A DNA stretch of 64,000 nt from the NCBI GenBank assembly GCA_002470515.1, contig DKML01000015.1, forward strand, positions 186,001 through 250,000, given 5' to 3'. The notes under the pieces were generated by a model. The model ran no database searches, was not told the DNA's origin, and saw only the letters and a list, made by a program, of their open reading frames with translations. The translations under genes and the position numbers were made by a program. This document shows, one piece after another, positions 38,036 to 46,757 of the stretch (positions are counted from its first letter, which is position 1; each line of letters starts with the position of its first letter). This DNA comes from Proteobacteria bacterium UBA7415. Lineage in GTDB: Bacteria; Pseudomonadota; Gammaproteobacteria; Arenicellales; Arenicellaceae.

Positions 38036-38656
38036 TTATAGATAATGAAGCGTCAAAGCAAGAATAGCTGTTAACGCTACGCCACTATGAATAACACCTT
38101 TTACTGACGCCATTGGGCCTTGTTTACCCATTAACGCATTGATCTCTAGAATAACGACTACCGCAAGCGCGATGTACAGGCCGTTGTCTAGACCATCGGC
38201 ATATTGTTTCTTGTGGGCTGATGCCAACATGAAATAAGCCATTGGGAAAGAAAACAAAGTGTTCGTACGAGAAGCCAATAAAGCTTTTGCGCCAGCAGCA
38301 GGACCGTCGCCTTCCACCATGCCCAAAGCGATTTTTTGCGCAGGCCAAATAACCAGCCATACGTTCAAGAACATAAATGTGCCCAATAACGCGCCGACCA
38401 TAATGTAGTCGTTGGCGATTAAAGTGCCACCCAATGTATGCAATAAGTAGAGACCCGTTAAGAAGGTAAACATTGCACCCCAACGGAACCACCACAATGC
38501 ACTTGGGGCAAGCTTTGCTTTTGCGTCGGCTAAGCCTTCAGGAGTAGCTGCCTTAAAGTAGCCGCCTTGTACAAAGTTAAAGTAGTACAGCATGCCAATC
38601 CAAGTGATACCAAATAACAAATGTCCGTAACGGACGATAAAATTTAACTCTTCCAC
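38036..38656 (-). CDS. PuuD-like urate hydroxylase membrane domain protein
   Basis: About six hydrophobic segments, starting RYGHLLFGITWIGMLYYFNFVQ with a conserved His and a Trp-rich WWFRWGAMFTFLTG. It resembles the membrane half of PuuD, which oxidises urate in some bacteria; the full protein ends in a cytochrome c domain of roughly another 200 residues, absent here (206 residues and no CxxCH). Related stand-alone proteins exist, so this may not be a fragment. Function not established. Confidence 0.7.
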   Translation of the reverse strand: MEELNFIVRYGHLLFGITWIGMLYYFNFVQGGYFKAATPEGLADAKAKLAPSALWWFRWGAMFTFLTGLYLLHTLGGTLIANDYIMVGALLGTFMFLNVWLVIWPAQKIALGMVEGDGPAAGAKALLASRTNTLFSFPMAYFMLASAHKKQYADGLDNGLYIALAVVVILEINALMGKQGPMASVKGVIHSGVALTAILALTLHYL

Positions 38657-38859
38657 AATGTTCCTCTCAATCAGTTATTCAATCGGTTTTTTAATCCGGT
38701 TTCTTAAGTTGCACAGCTTTTATTGTTACTAAAGGCTATGTTCGTGTAAACGATACACTTTTTTTGTGAAGCTTGCATCGAAATGAGCCTCCAATCTTGA
38801 CCTTTTTGGTCGAAAAAATGACACTATCCATTCATTCTTAAACTCATTGAAAAAAACCT

Positions 38860-40068
38860 ATGTCAGCAATTAAAAAAGTGGTCCTTGCCTATAGCGGCGG
38901 ACTCGACACATCGATCATCCTCAAATGGCTACGCGAGGAATACGATTGTGAAGTTGTGACGTTTACGGCCGATATTGGGCAGGGCGAAGAGCTAGAGCCT
39001 GCAAGGGCTAAAGCGAAGTTGATGGGCGTAGATCAGATTTACGTTGACGACCTAAAAGAAGAGTTTGCTAGAGACTTTGTGTTTCCGATGATGCGAGCGA
39101 ACGCCTTATACGAAGGCGAGTACCGACTAGGTACTTCGATTGCTCGGCCGTTGATCGCAAAACGCTTGATCGAAATTGCCAACGAAACAGGCGCAGATAC
39201 CATTTCGCACGGCGCCACCGGAAAAGGTAACGACCAAGTTCGTTTCGAGTTGGGCGCCTATGCATTGCGTCCAGATATTAAAATTATTGCGCCATGGCGC
39301 GAATGGGATCTGAATTCACGCGATAAGTTATTGGCCTATGCGGACAAACACGGTATTCCGGTAGAGAAAAAGGCCGACGGTAAGTCTTTGTATTCTATGG
39401 ACGCCAATCTGCTGCATATTTCTTACGAAGGTGGCATTCTTGAAGACCCTTGGGCTGAAGCCGAAGAGTCTATGTGGCGTTGGACTGTTGCTCCTGAAGT
39501 CGCACCCGACCAAGCAGAGTACTTAGAACTAGAATTCGTTAGGGGTGACATCGTAGCGATTAACGGAGAAGCCTATTCTCCAGCGAATCTAATGGCCAAG
39601 CTTAATGAAGTGGGCGGTAAGCACGGCATTGGCCGAGATGACATTGTTGAGAATCGTTATGTGGGCATGAAGTCTCGAGGATGTTACGAAACTCCAGCGG
39701 GCGCCATTATGTTACGCGCTCACCGAGCAATGGAATCATTAACGCTGGACCGCGAAGTAGCACACTTAAAAGACGACTTGATGCCGCGCTACGCCAAGAT
39801 GATCTACAACGGCTACTGGTGGAGTCCTGAGCGAGAAGTGCTGCAAACGCTGATCGACGAAACACAGGAGCGCGTTAACGGCACCGTGCGAGTTAAGCTC
39901 TACAAAGGTTGTGTAAGCATTGCTGGGCGAAAGTCTGAAAGTGACTCTTTGTTTGACGAGCGTATAGCTACGTTTGAAGATGACGCCGGCGCGTACAACC
40001 AAGCCGACGCCGAAGGCTTTATTAAGCTTAATGCACTGCGTTTAAGAATAGGTGCAAAACGTCGATAA
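38860..40068 (+). CDS. argG: Argininosuccinate synthase
   Basis: ATP-dependent ligation of citrulline and aspartate. The N-terminal PP-loop [12 protein letters not shown] and [14 protein letters not shown] are intact, with ETPAGAIML later. 402 residues. It is divergent from the argF transcript and overlaps the next glycosyltransferase gene by 17 bases. Confidence 0.97.
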   Translation: MSAIKKVVLAYSGGLDTSIILKWLREEYDCEVVTFTADIGQGEELEPARAKAKLMGVDQIYVDDLKEEFARDFVFPMMRANALYEGEYRLGTSIARPLIAKRLIEIANETGADTISHGATGKGNDQVRFELGAYALRPDIKIIAPWREWDLNSRDKLLAYADKHGIPVEKKADGKSLYSMDANLLHISYEGGILEDPWAEAEESMWRWTVAPEVAPDQAEYLELEFVRGDIVAINGEAYSPANLMAKLNEVGGKHGIGRDDIVENRYVGMKSRGCYETPAGAIMLRAHRAMESLTLDREVAHLKDDLMPRYAKMIYNGYWWSPEREVLQTLIDETQERVNGTVRVKLYKGCVSIAGRKSESDSLFDERIATFEDDAGAYNQADAEGFIKLNALRLRIGAKRR

Positions 40069-40786
40069 GCTCAAGTCTCTTCCAGCAGTATCAATCATTG
40101 TGCCCGTATTCAATGAGGCCGCGCAGTTAAACGGTTTAATTGCTGCGGCCAGTAGTTGGCAGGCCGACGAGCTTATCTTTGTCGATGGTAGTAGCGATGA
40201 TGGTACGGCTAATAGTCTTAAGCAGGCATTTGCCGGACATGATGAGGTTGCTGTTTTGAGCACAACTGCAGGACGTGCTCAACAGATGCAATATGGTGCT
40301 GAACGCGCAGTGTGCGATTGGGTTTTGTTTGTTCACGCCGATACATTGCTACCCTTAAACTACAGAGATGCGCTATTAGCGGCCGAACAAGAATCTTGTG
40401 GATGGGGTCGTTTTAATCTTAAGTTCTCCCCCAGCTCCTCTACTTATCTAAATAAAGCGATGCGTGTTATCGCTGCGTTTATCAATACTCGCTCGCGCCT
40501 TACTCGCATTGCCACGGGCGACCAAGCTTTATTTGTACAGGCTGAGTTGCTAAAGCGCGTTGGCGGTGTGCCTATCCAGCCTATTATGGAAGACATAGAG
40601 CTGTGTAAGCGCTTAAAGCCTATGGCTAAGCACTATGCCAGCCAACTGACTGTAATCACCAGTCCGCGGCGTTGGCAGAAAAAGGGCGTGGTGTCGACCG
40701 TGTTGCTGATGTGGTTTATGCGCCTAGCTTACTTTTTAGGGGTGCCAGCCGCTAGGTTGGCCAAGCTCTATGCGAATGTGCGATGA
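40052..40786 (+). CDS. Family 2 glycosyltransferase, TIGR04283-like
   Basis: GT-A fold: [17 protein letters not shown], the nucleotide-binding segment [19 protein letters not shown] as the DxD-like site, and [17 protein letters not shown]. Members of this group occur beside the DUF2064 transferase below and were linked to arsenosugar synthesis by genome context; I see no arsM or radical SAM gene here. GTG 40052 start overlaps argG, so start is coupled to argG translation. Confidence 0.8.
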   Translation: MQNVDKLKSLPAVSIIVPVFNEAAQLNGLIAAASSWQADELIFVDGSSDDGTANSLKQAFAGHDEVAVLSTTAGRAQQMQYGAERAVCDWVLFVHADTLLPLNYRDALLAAEQESCGWGRFNLKFSPSSSTYLNKAMRVIAAFINTRSRLTRIATGDQALFVQAELLKRVGGVPIQPIMEDIELCKRLKPMAKHYASQLTVITSPRRWQKKGVVSTVLLMWFMRLAYFLGVPAARLAKLYANVR

Positions 40787-40808
40787 AATTTTTCAATATG
40801 AGTGGTAA

Positions 40809-41453
40809 ATGACTGATTCTGACCACATGCCACTTTATGTGTTCGCCAAGGCGCCCATTGCTGGTCAGGTTAAAACTCGCCTGCAGACTCATTGTTCTTC
40901 ACAGCAAGCCGCAAGTATCGCAGAAATACTGTTGTCGGAAACGCTTAAGCGCTGCACCGAGTTTTGGCCAGGCGAACTGGTTTTATCGGTGGGGAACGAC
41001 TCAGACCATCCATTTATTCAAGCGATAGCCGCACAATACAATATAAAGGTTGTAGGCCAGTGCGCGGGCGATCTTGGCAATAAGATGCAAAACACATTCG
41101 AGTTGTACGGCACTCCCGCCGCAATTATTGGCGCGGATGTGGCCTTAATTACTCAGAACAGTCTTGGGCAGGCTCATACGGCATTGAGCCAACACAATAA
41201 CGCCATTGGTCCTAGTGAGGATGGTGGTTACTATTTAATCGGGTTGGCAGAGACCCATGCGTCCTTATTTGATGGCGTGGATTGGGGAACAGCTGATGTG
41301 ATGGCACAAACCATGGCACGAGCCAATGACCATGCCATAAACTTACAAGGCTTGGAGATGATTAGAGATATCGACGAGTGGGTTGACGTCGTCTACGCGG
41401 CTAAGAAAATTCCCGAGTTGGCTTTTTATCTACGCCAGCAGCGGCTAGATTGA
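40809..41453 (+). CDS. DUF2064 glycosyltransferase, TIGR04282-like
   Basis: GT-A-like fold: YVFAKAPIAGQVKTRL, GDLGNKMQNTF, IIGADVALITQNSL and GPSEDGGYYLIGL. It follows the TIGR04283-like gene and is commonly paired with it. 214 residues. The last codons lie inside a strong hairpin. Confidence 0.85.
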   Translation: MTDSDHMPLYVFAKAPIAGQVKTRLQTHCSSQQAASIAEILLSETLKRCTEFWPGELVLSVGNDSDHPFIQAIAAQYNIKVVGQCAGDLGNKMQNTFELYGTPAAIIGADVALITQNSLGQAHTALSQHNNAIGPSEDGGYYLIGLAETHASLFDGVDWGTADVMAQTMARANDHAINLQGLEMIRDIDEWVDVVYAAKKIPELAFYLRQQRLD

Positions 41454-41467
41454 ACTAGCCGCGCTGG
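41435..41467. terminator. Long hairpin over the end of the DUF2064 gene
   Basis: CCAGC-a-GCGGCTAG, loop ATTGAA, CTAGCCGC-GCTGG: about 13 paired bases with a single bulge. It includes the TGA stop at 41451-41453 and lies between converging genes. There is no T run, so Rho-independent termination is uncertain; it could protect the 3' end. Confidence 0.5.
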
Positions 41468-41486
41468 TAGCTTATACGAATCACGT

Positions 41487-42038
41487 TTAGCTTTCGGTGG
41501 TCGGTGTAAAGCCTAGGGCGACGCCATTGTTGCAATAGCGCAAGCCAGTAGGTTGCGGACCGTCTTTAAAAACATGGCCTTGATGACCACCGCAACGAGC
41601 ACAATGGTACTCGGTTCTCGGAAGAATCATTTTGAAGTCTCTTTTAGTTTCGACTCGTCCTTCTATGGTGTCGAAGAAGCTAGGCCAGCCTGTGCCACTG
41701 TCAAATTTCTGTTCCTGATTAAACAAGGCAAGTCCACAGCCCGCACAAGTATATTGTCCAGGACGTTTCTCGTCGTTAAGAGGGCTAGTAAAAGGCCGTT
41801 CTGTTCCTTCCTTACGCAAGACATAAAAGGCTTCTTCGCTCAGTCTCTCGCGCCATTGCTCCGGCGTTAGTTCAAACGGTTCGATCGTCGTTGGGTTTGC
41901 ATCAAGCATGATTGCTCCCTGTGCAGTAGGTATTGGATTTAACGGCGAAGTGCTGTCGCCGGAGTTAGTTCTGGCAAGCAGTGCTGTGCCGCCGGCAAGA
42001 GTGCTCACCCCTAAAATAATAGCTGTTCGTCTATTCAT
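41487..42038 (-). CDS. msrB: Peptide-methionine (R)-S-oxide reductase, exported form
   Basis: Repairs oxidised Met. The N-terminus (MNRRTAIILG plus a hydrophobic stretch) looks like a Tat-type signal, so the enzyme is probably periplasmic. Zinc ligands are CAGC and CARC; FDSGTGWPSFF and the catalytic Cys in LRYCNNGVAL are present, although family members usually have RYCxNS. 183 residues. Confidence 0.9.
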   Translation of the reverse strand: MNRRTAIILGVSTLAGGTALLARTNSGDSTSPLNPIPTAQGAIMLDANPTTIEPFELTPEQWRERLSEEAFYVLRKEGTERPFTSPLNDEKRPGQYTCAGCGLALFNQEQKFDSGTGWPSFFDTIEGRVETKRDFKMILPRTEYHCARCGGHQGHVFKDGPQPTGLRYCNNGVALGFTPTTES

Positions 42039-42243
42039 GGTTTTATCTTATCAAAAGCTGTGTGATTATTAAGACCGTACAGAGTCACTAATTCTTTCCA
42101 TGGATGAATGCTTGGTTAGAACTAAAATAAGGTCTTTACTACAAACTTGGTGATATTGAGCGCATTAGTCTACACTTTGCAGGCCATTTTCTGCACATGC
42201 ATTTGTTTTTCCTAGCAACCCCAAAATGACGACTTAATTCCCT

Positions 42244-43173
42244 ATGGCCGCCCGAAGACCACTTACTGATTTTCTTGGACCCCGCTACTGGCCTACTTGG
42301 ATCGGTTTAGGCCTTTTGCGCCTCATTTGTTTACTCCCTCTGCCCGTAATTGCCATTATTGGTCAGGGGTTAGGCGAAATATTCTATTGGATTACGCCAT
42401 CGCGTCGCCGCATTGCATTTAAGAACGTTAGTGTTTGTTTCCCTGAAAAAACGGCTAAGGAATGTTGGTGGATTACACGTCGTAATTTTCATTACACAGG
42501 TCAGGCCATATTTTCGACTCCTAAGAATTGGTGGACGTCGAAAAAAAGCTTTAACAATTCCATCGAACTAATAGGGCGAGAGCACTATGACAATGCTTTG
42601 GCACAAGGCCGCAATATTATTCTGCTGTCGCCACACTTTGTAAGTATAGAAGTCGCAGGGCTTAGGCTAGCGCAAGAGCGAACCATGTACACCATGTATC
42701 AATATGCTAAAAATGCATTGGTGGACGAAATAGTCATCCGCGGTCGCACGCGCTTTGGCGGAGATGTTATTGAGCGTAAGGCGCCATTGCGTACTCTTAT
42801 TCGCGCGATTAAAAGCGGTGATCCGTTTGTTTACTTACCGGACCAAGACGCCGGCCGCAAAGGCATTTTCGTGCCGTTCTTTCACGAACTCGCATCTACT
42901 GTACCGATGCTGGCTAAATTCGCGGCGGTTGGTGATGCCCTGGTGATCCCCGTTGGTATACGCACCAAAGCTTGGGGGCAAGGATATGCCGTTACGGTGT
43001 TACCGGCGCTGGAAAATTATCCATCGGGCGATGACGTGGTCGATACCACTCGGATGAACCAGGCGGTTGAAGAATTGATAAGGCCGTATCCAGAGCAATA
43101 TTTTTGGGTACACAAGCGATTTAAGACCAGACCGCCTGCAGAAATCGATCTTGGGACAAAATTTTACGAATAG
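42244..43173 (+). CDS. lpxL: Lipid A lauroyl/secondary acyltransferase LpxL/HtrB
   Basis: Adds a secondary acyl chain to Kdo2-lipid IVA at the inner membrane. Amphipathic N-terminus (GLLRLICLLPLPVIAIIG), FKNVSVCFPEKT, the HX4E-type motif in SPHFVSIEV, and PDQDAGRKGIFVPFF. 309 residues, typical. Confidence 0.93.
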   Translation: MAARRPLTDFLGPRYWPTWIGLGLLRLICLLPLPVIAIIGQGLGEIFYWITPSRRRIAFKNVSVCFPEKTAKECWWITRRNFHYTGQAIFSTPKNWWTSKKSFNNSIELIGREHYDNALAQGRNIILLSPHFVSIEVAGLRLAQERTMYTMYQYAKNALVDEIVIRGRTRFGGDVIERKAPLRTLIRAIKSGDPFVYLPDQDAGRKGIFVPFFHELASTVPMLAKFAAVGDALVIPVGIRTKAWGQGYAVTVLPALENYPSGDDVVDTTRMNQAVEELIRPYPEQYFWVHKRFKTRPPAEIDLGTKFYE

Positions 43174-43308
43174 AGCATTTATTTTTAGTCTGCCTTCGGG
43201 TACGGGTAACTTGTTAGAGCGTTTTAACTAGCGCACTGAATATTCTACTTGGAAAAATTGTTTTTAAAAATCTAGTTAAATCTAAACCTGCCTAAAAGGA
43301 GAATCTTA

Positions 43309-43649
43309 ATGAGTAAACGTGATGATTTGATCGCAAAATATGCGGACGATCTAGAAAAAAATGTGGTGTTAAACCTGACATGAAACTTCTAACTGCTGTA
43401 ACAGTTGGATGCGGACCGTCAATTTACAATGCCGATGCATGTACAGTATCTGCCGGCGACCCTAAAGAATTAGATCGCGTTAAGAAAAACTTCTTGGTGA
43501 AGAAACTAGGTTTGGCTGATACGCCTAAACTAGACGAAGGCATTCAAGCGGCCGTTGAGCAGTATGGTCGTTCAAACCGTAAGAAGTATCGCGCAGTTTT
43601 TTACTACCTTTTGGTTAAACAGTTCCGTAAAGGTAAAGTTTACGCATAA
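43309..43649 (+). pseudogene. DUF2853 protein, frameshifted at an A tract
   Basis: ATG 43309 has AAGGAG at proper spacing and reads MSKRDDLIAKYADDLEKN, then stops at 43381-43383. The remaining family sequence (CGVKPDMKLL, GCGPSIYNADA, YGRSNRKKYRAVFYYLLVKQF) continues from the other frame to TAA 43649. The frames meet at seven A (43355-43361); eight A would restore DDLEKKCGVKPD. So one A is missing. The gene is either recently damaged, miscalled at the homopolymer, or read by slippage. A terminator follows. Confidence 0.85.
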
Positions 43650-43670
43650 GTCTTTTTGACCCAATGCTAG

Positions 43671-43698
43671 AAAGGCCGCTCTATGAGCGGCCTTTTTT
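43671..43698 (+). terminator. Rho-independent terminator after DUF2853
   Basis: AAAGGCCGCTC/GAGCGGCCTTT with a TAT loop and a T run. Confidence 0.92.
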
Positions 43699-43824
43699 AT
43701 TTAAGTGATCGCTTTTTGTTGAACGGCGAACCAGTTTTGGTCTTTGAGATGTTTAGTAAGAGATAGAAGTAACGTCGTTTAGTTTCCTCGAGCGGTAACG
43801 GATAGTTCTGGTACTAATGGCTAA

Positions 43825-45276
43825 TCAGTCGCGCCAAAACGTCGTAGTGAACAGCACAAGCAACGTGAAGAGTTCAAGTCGCCCCAGAAGCATCGTAAAC
43901 GACAAAATCCACTTTGCGGCGTCATTGATAGACGCATAGTTGTTAGCCACTTCACCAAGCCCTGGACCAAGGTTGTTCAGGCAGGCGGCGGCGGCTGAAA
44001 ATGCCGTTACCCAGTCTAGGTCCACCAAACATAATGCGAGGCCGCTCAGCGCAAAGCTAAACATATAGATCGAAAAGAAGGCCGTTACGGTATTAACGAT
44101 TCGCTCGCTAATGACTTGCCTGCCAAGCTTGATCGACAAAACAGCATTGGGGTGAACGAGACTCACAATTTCTTTGCGACCTTGTTTGTACATAAGCTGT
44201 AGACGCATTACTTTAATTCCGCCAGCCGTTGAACCGGCACAGCCGCCCATGAAACTGCCCATAATTAGTAATACTGGTAGCGCGCCTGGCCACCAAGCAA
44301 AGCCGCTTGATGTAAACCCTGTGGTCGTCACGATGGATATTAGGTGAAATATGCCCTGTCTGATCGCCGATGCAGTATCTGTGTAAATATGCGCGTTCAC
44401 TAAGCCTACTATTAATACTAGACCCAGCAACAACAGCACATTGAGAAAGAAGCGGTACTCGCTGTCCTGCAAATAAGGCTTTAATGAACGGTTGCGCCAC
44501 GCAAAGAAATGCAAAGAAAAGTTAGCAGAAGCGAGCAGCATAAATACGATGGCGACTGACTCTATGGCGGCGCTATCAAAGTAGCCTAGGCTGCTGTCAT
44601 AAGTTGAAAACCCGCCAATAGCAACGGTAGAGAAGGAGTGCGCCAAAGCATCAAAAGGGTCCATGCCTGCTGCGAAATAGGCTATCGCACAAGCAAGCGT
44701 TAAGCCAAGGTATATGTACCACAAAGCCTTAGCGCTCTCGGCAATACGCGGTGCCAGCTTGGTGTCTTTCATTGGGCCAGGTGTTTCGGCTCTGTATAAC
44801 TGCATGCCACCAATGCCGAGCATCGGCATGATCGCTACCGCTAGCACGACAATACCCATGCCACCTAACCATTGCAGTTGTTGGCGATAAAACAGCAAAG
44901 ATTTTGGTAACTCATCTAAGTTGGTGAAAATAGTTCCACCAGTGGTGGTTAGGCCAGACATAGACTCAAAAAAAGCATTAGTAACGCTTAGGCCGTGTTC
45001 TTCGATTAGCAAAAATGGCAGGCACCCGAAGGTCGCGAGTACGGTCCAAAACGACACAACAACTAGAAAACCATCGCGATAACGTAAATCTTGTTTGCGA
45101 TTTCGCACGGGTAGCCACAGCAATAAACCGGTCAAAAGCGTAACCAAGAACGACACTACAAAGGGTAGGGCATTGCCGTCGTCGTACACAAGAGAGACCA
45201 GTAAAGGGGTTAGCTGCGTTGCACTAAAGAGTACAAGCAAGATCCCTAATATTTTGGCAACGGTTCTATAGTGCAT
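43825..45276 (-). CDS. trkH: Trk potassium uptake membrane protein TrkH/TrkG
   Basis: Potassium-conducting subunit: many membrane segments and selectivity-loop repeats (TTTGGTIF, STVAIGGFSTYDSS, IVTTTGFTSSGF, LNNLGPGLGEV), 483 residues. It lies 90 bases downstream of trkA on the same strand. Confidence 0.95.
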   Translation of the reverse strand: MHYRTVAKILGILLVLFSATQLTPLLVSLVYDDGNALPFVVSFLVTLLTGLLLWLPVRNRKQDLRYRDGFLVVVSFWTVLATFGCLPFLLIEEHGLSVTNAFFESMSGLTTTGGTIFTNLDELPKSLLFYRQQLQWLGGMGIVVLAVAIMPMLGIGGMQLYRAETPGPMKDTKLAPRIAESAKALWYIYLGLTLACAIAYFAAGMDPFDALAHSFSTVAIGGFSTYDSSLGYFDSAAIESVAIVFMLLASANFSLHFFAWRNRSLKPYLQDSEYRFFLNVLLLLGLVLIVGLVNAHIYTDTASAIRQGIFHLISIVTTTGFTSSGFAWWPGALPVLLIMGSFMGGCAGSTAGGIKVMRLQLMYKQGRKEIVSLVHPNAVLSIKLGRQVISERIVNTVTAFFSIYMFSFALSGLALCLVDLDWVTAFSAAAACLNNLGPGLGEVANNYASINDAAKWILSFTMLLGRLELFTLLVLFTTTFWRD

Positions 45277-45366
45277 GGTGTGAGCGGATCGCTGGTTTGA
45301 CTAGTAGTGTTAAATTGATTCGTCGTTAGTCGGTTTCTGTTGAAGCAGTATTTTTAGGCTTCTAAC

Positions 45367-46746
45367 TTATATAAACGTCGCAGAAACATGGAACAGTGCT
45401 TCAACATCTTTAATGCAGGCTTTGTTGTCCATAAAAATAATGACATGGTCTTCGGCTTCAATAAGGGTGTCTATATTCGGAATGATAACTTCTTCATTAC
45501 GCACAATAGCGCCCACCCCAGTGCCTGGCGGAAACGGGATGTCGCGAACACCGCGGCCAACAACCTTGGATGATTTTTCGTCGCCATGTGCAATGGCTTC
45601 GATCGCTTCTGCTCTTCCACGTCTTAGGGAGTGCACGGCTACGACGTCTCCACGACGAATATGCGCTAGTACAGAGCCATTGGTAGCAAGGCGAGGCGAG
45701 ATGATGTTGTTAATGTCTTTATGATCTAAGTAGTCAACAAACGCGGGTCGATTAACCAACGCCATTACTCTTTTGGCACCCAAGCGCTTAGCTAGGTTGG
45801 CCGACAATAAGTTAATCTCATCTTTTTCGGTGACAGCGCAAAACACATCGGCGCCTTCAATGTTTTCTTGTAGGAGTAAGTTGGCGTCCGCAGCATCGCC
45901 CTGAAGCACTACCGTGCTGTTCACTGAGTCTGCGATTTCGTCTGCTCGGGCTGGGTTGAACTCAATCAGTTTTACACTATAGCCTTTGCTTTCTAATTCT
46001 TTGGCTAAGCTCAAGCCAATGTTGCCGCCGCCCGCGATAAATACTCGTTTGGTTTTATCGATCTTGCCGCGCATTTGCTTCATCACACGCCTAATGTGCT
46101 CTTTCGCGGCCACAAAGAAAACTTCGTCGCCCTCGCGAATGACGGTATCGGACTTGGGCGTTATGATCTCTTGGTCGCGGTAAATAGCGGCTACACGAGT
46201 TTCAATCTTTGGCATCAAGGTCTTTAACTCAGACAGCTTGCAATTGAGTAGTGCCCCGCCCGCCACGGCACGAACGCCCACCAACTGCACTAAACCGTCA
46301 GCAAAGTCTAAAACCTGCAAAGCGCCAGGAAACTCGATTAAACGGCTAATATGGTCACGCACGATTACTTCTGGCGAGATCACGACGTTGACTTGGAACG
46401 CCGCATCGCCGGTGAATAATTGCGGGTTCTCTAAGTACTCGCTCGAACGTATGCGCGCTATTCTAGTAGGCGTTGAAAACTGTGATTCGGCGATCTGACA
46501 CGCAACAAGATTAACTTCGTCATTATCGGTAACCGCCAATATAAGTGATGCGTCTTCTGCACCTGCAGCGAGCAATACTGATGGATGAGCGGCGTTGCCT
46601 GCAACGGTACGAATGTCTAAACGGTTTTGCAGTTGAATTAGCGCGTGTTTATTGATATCTACGACGGTCACGTCGTTATCTTCAGCAACCAAAACTTCTG
46701 CAATTGATACGCCAACTTGGCTAGCTCCGAGGATGAGTATCTTCAC
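45367..46746 (-). CDS. trkA: Trk potassium uptake regulator TrkA
   Basis: Cytoplasmic NAD-binding regulator with two RCK repeats: GASQVGVSIAEVL and GGGNIGLSLAKEL dinucleotide motifs, each followed by a TrkA-C part. 459 residues. It follows ntrX by 11 bases. Confidence 0.95.
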   Translation of the reverse strand: MKILILGASQVGVSIAEVLVAEDNDVTVVDINKHALIQLQNRLDIRTVAGNAAHPSVLLAAGAEDASLILAVTDNDEVNLVACQIAESQFSTPTRIARIRSSEYLENPQLFTGDAAFQVNVVISPEVIVRDHISRLIEFPGALQVLDFADGLVQLVGVRAVAGGALLNCKLSELKTLMPKIETRVAAIYRDQEIITPKSDTVIREGDEVFFVAAKEHIRRVMKQMRGKIDKTKRVFIAGGGNIGLSLAKELESKGYSVKLIEFNPARADEIADSVNSTVVLQGDAADANLLLQENIEGADVFCAVTEKDEINLLSANLAKRLGAKRVMALVNRPAFVDYLDHKDINNIISPRLATNGSVLAHIRRGDVVAVHSLRRGRAEAIEAIAHGDEKSSKVVGRGVRDIPFPPGTGVGAIVRNEEVIIPNIDTLIEAEDHVIIFMDNKACIKDVEALFHVSATFI

Positions 46747-46757
46747 TTTATTTGCGC

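Noticed and set aside
43380..43649. Stand-alone 89-codon gene starting at ATG 43380
   Set aside because: The conserved N-terminus and ribosome site of DUF2853 lie upstream at 43309 in another frame, so this is the second half of a frameshifted gene.
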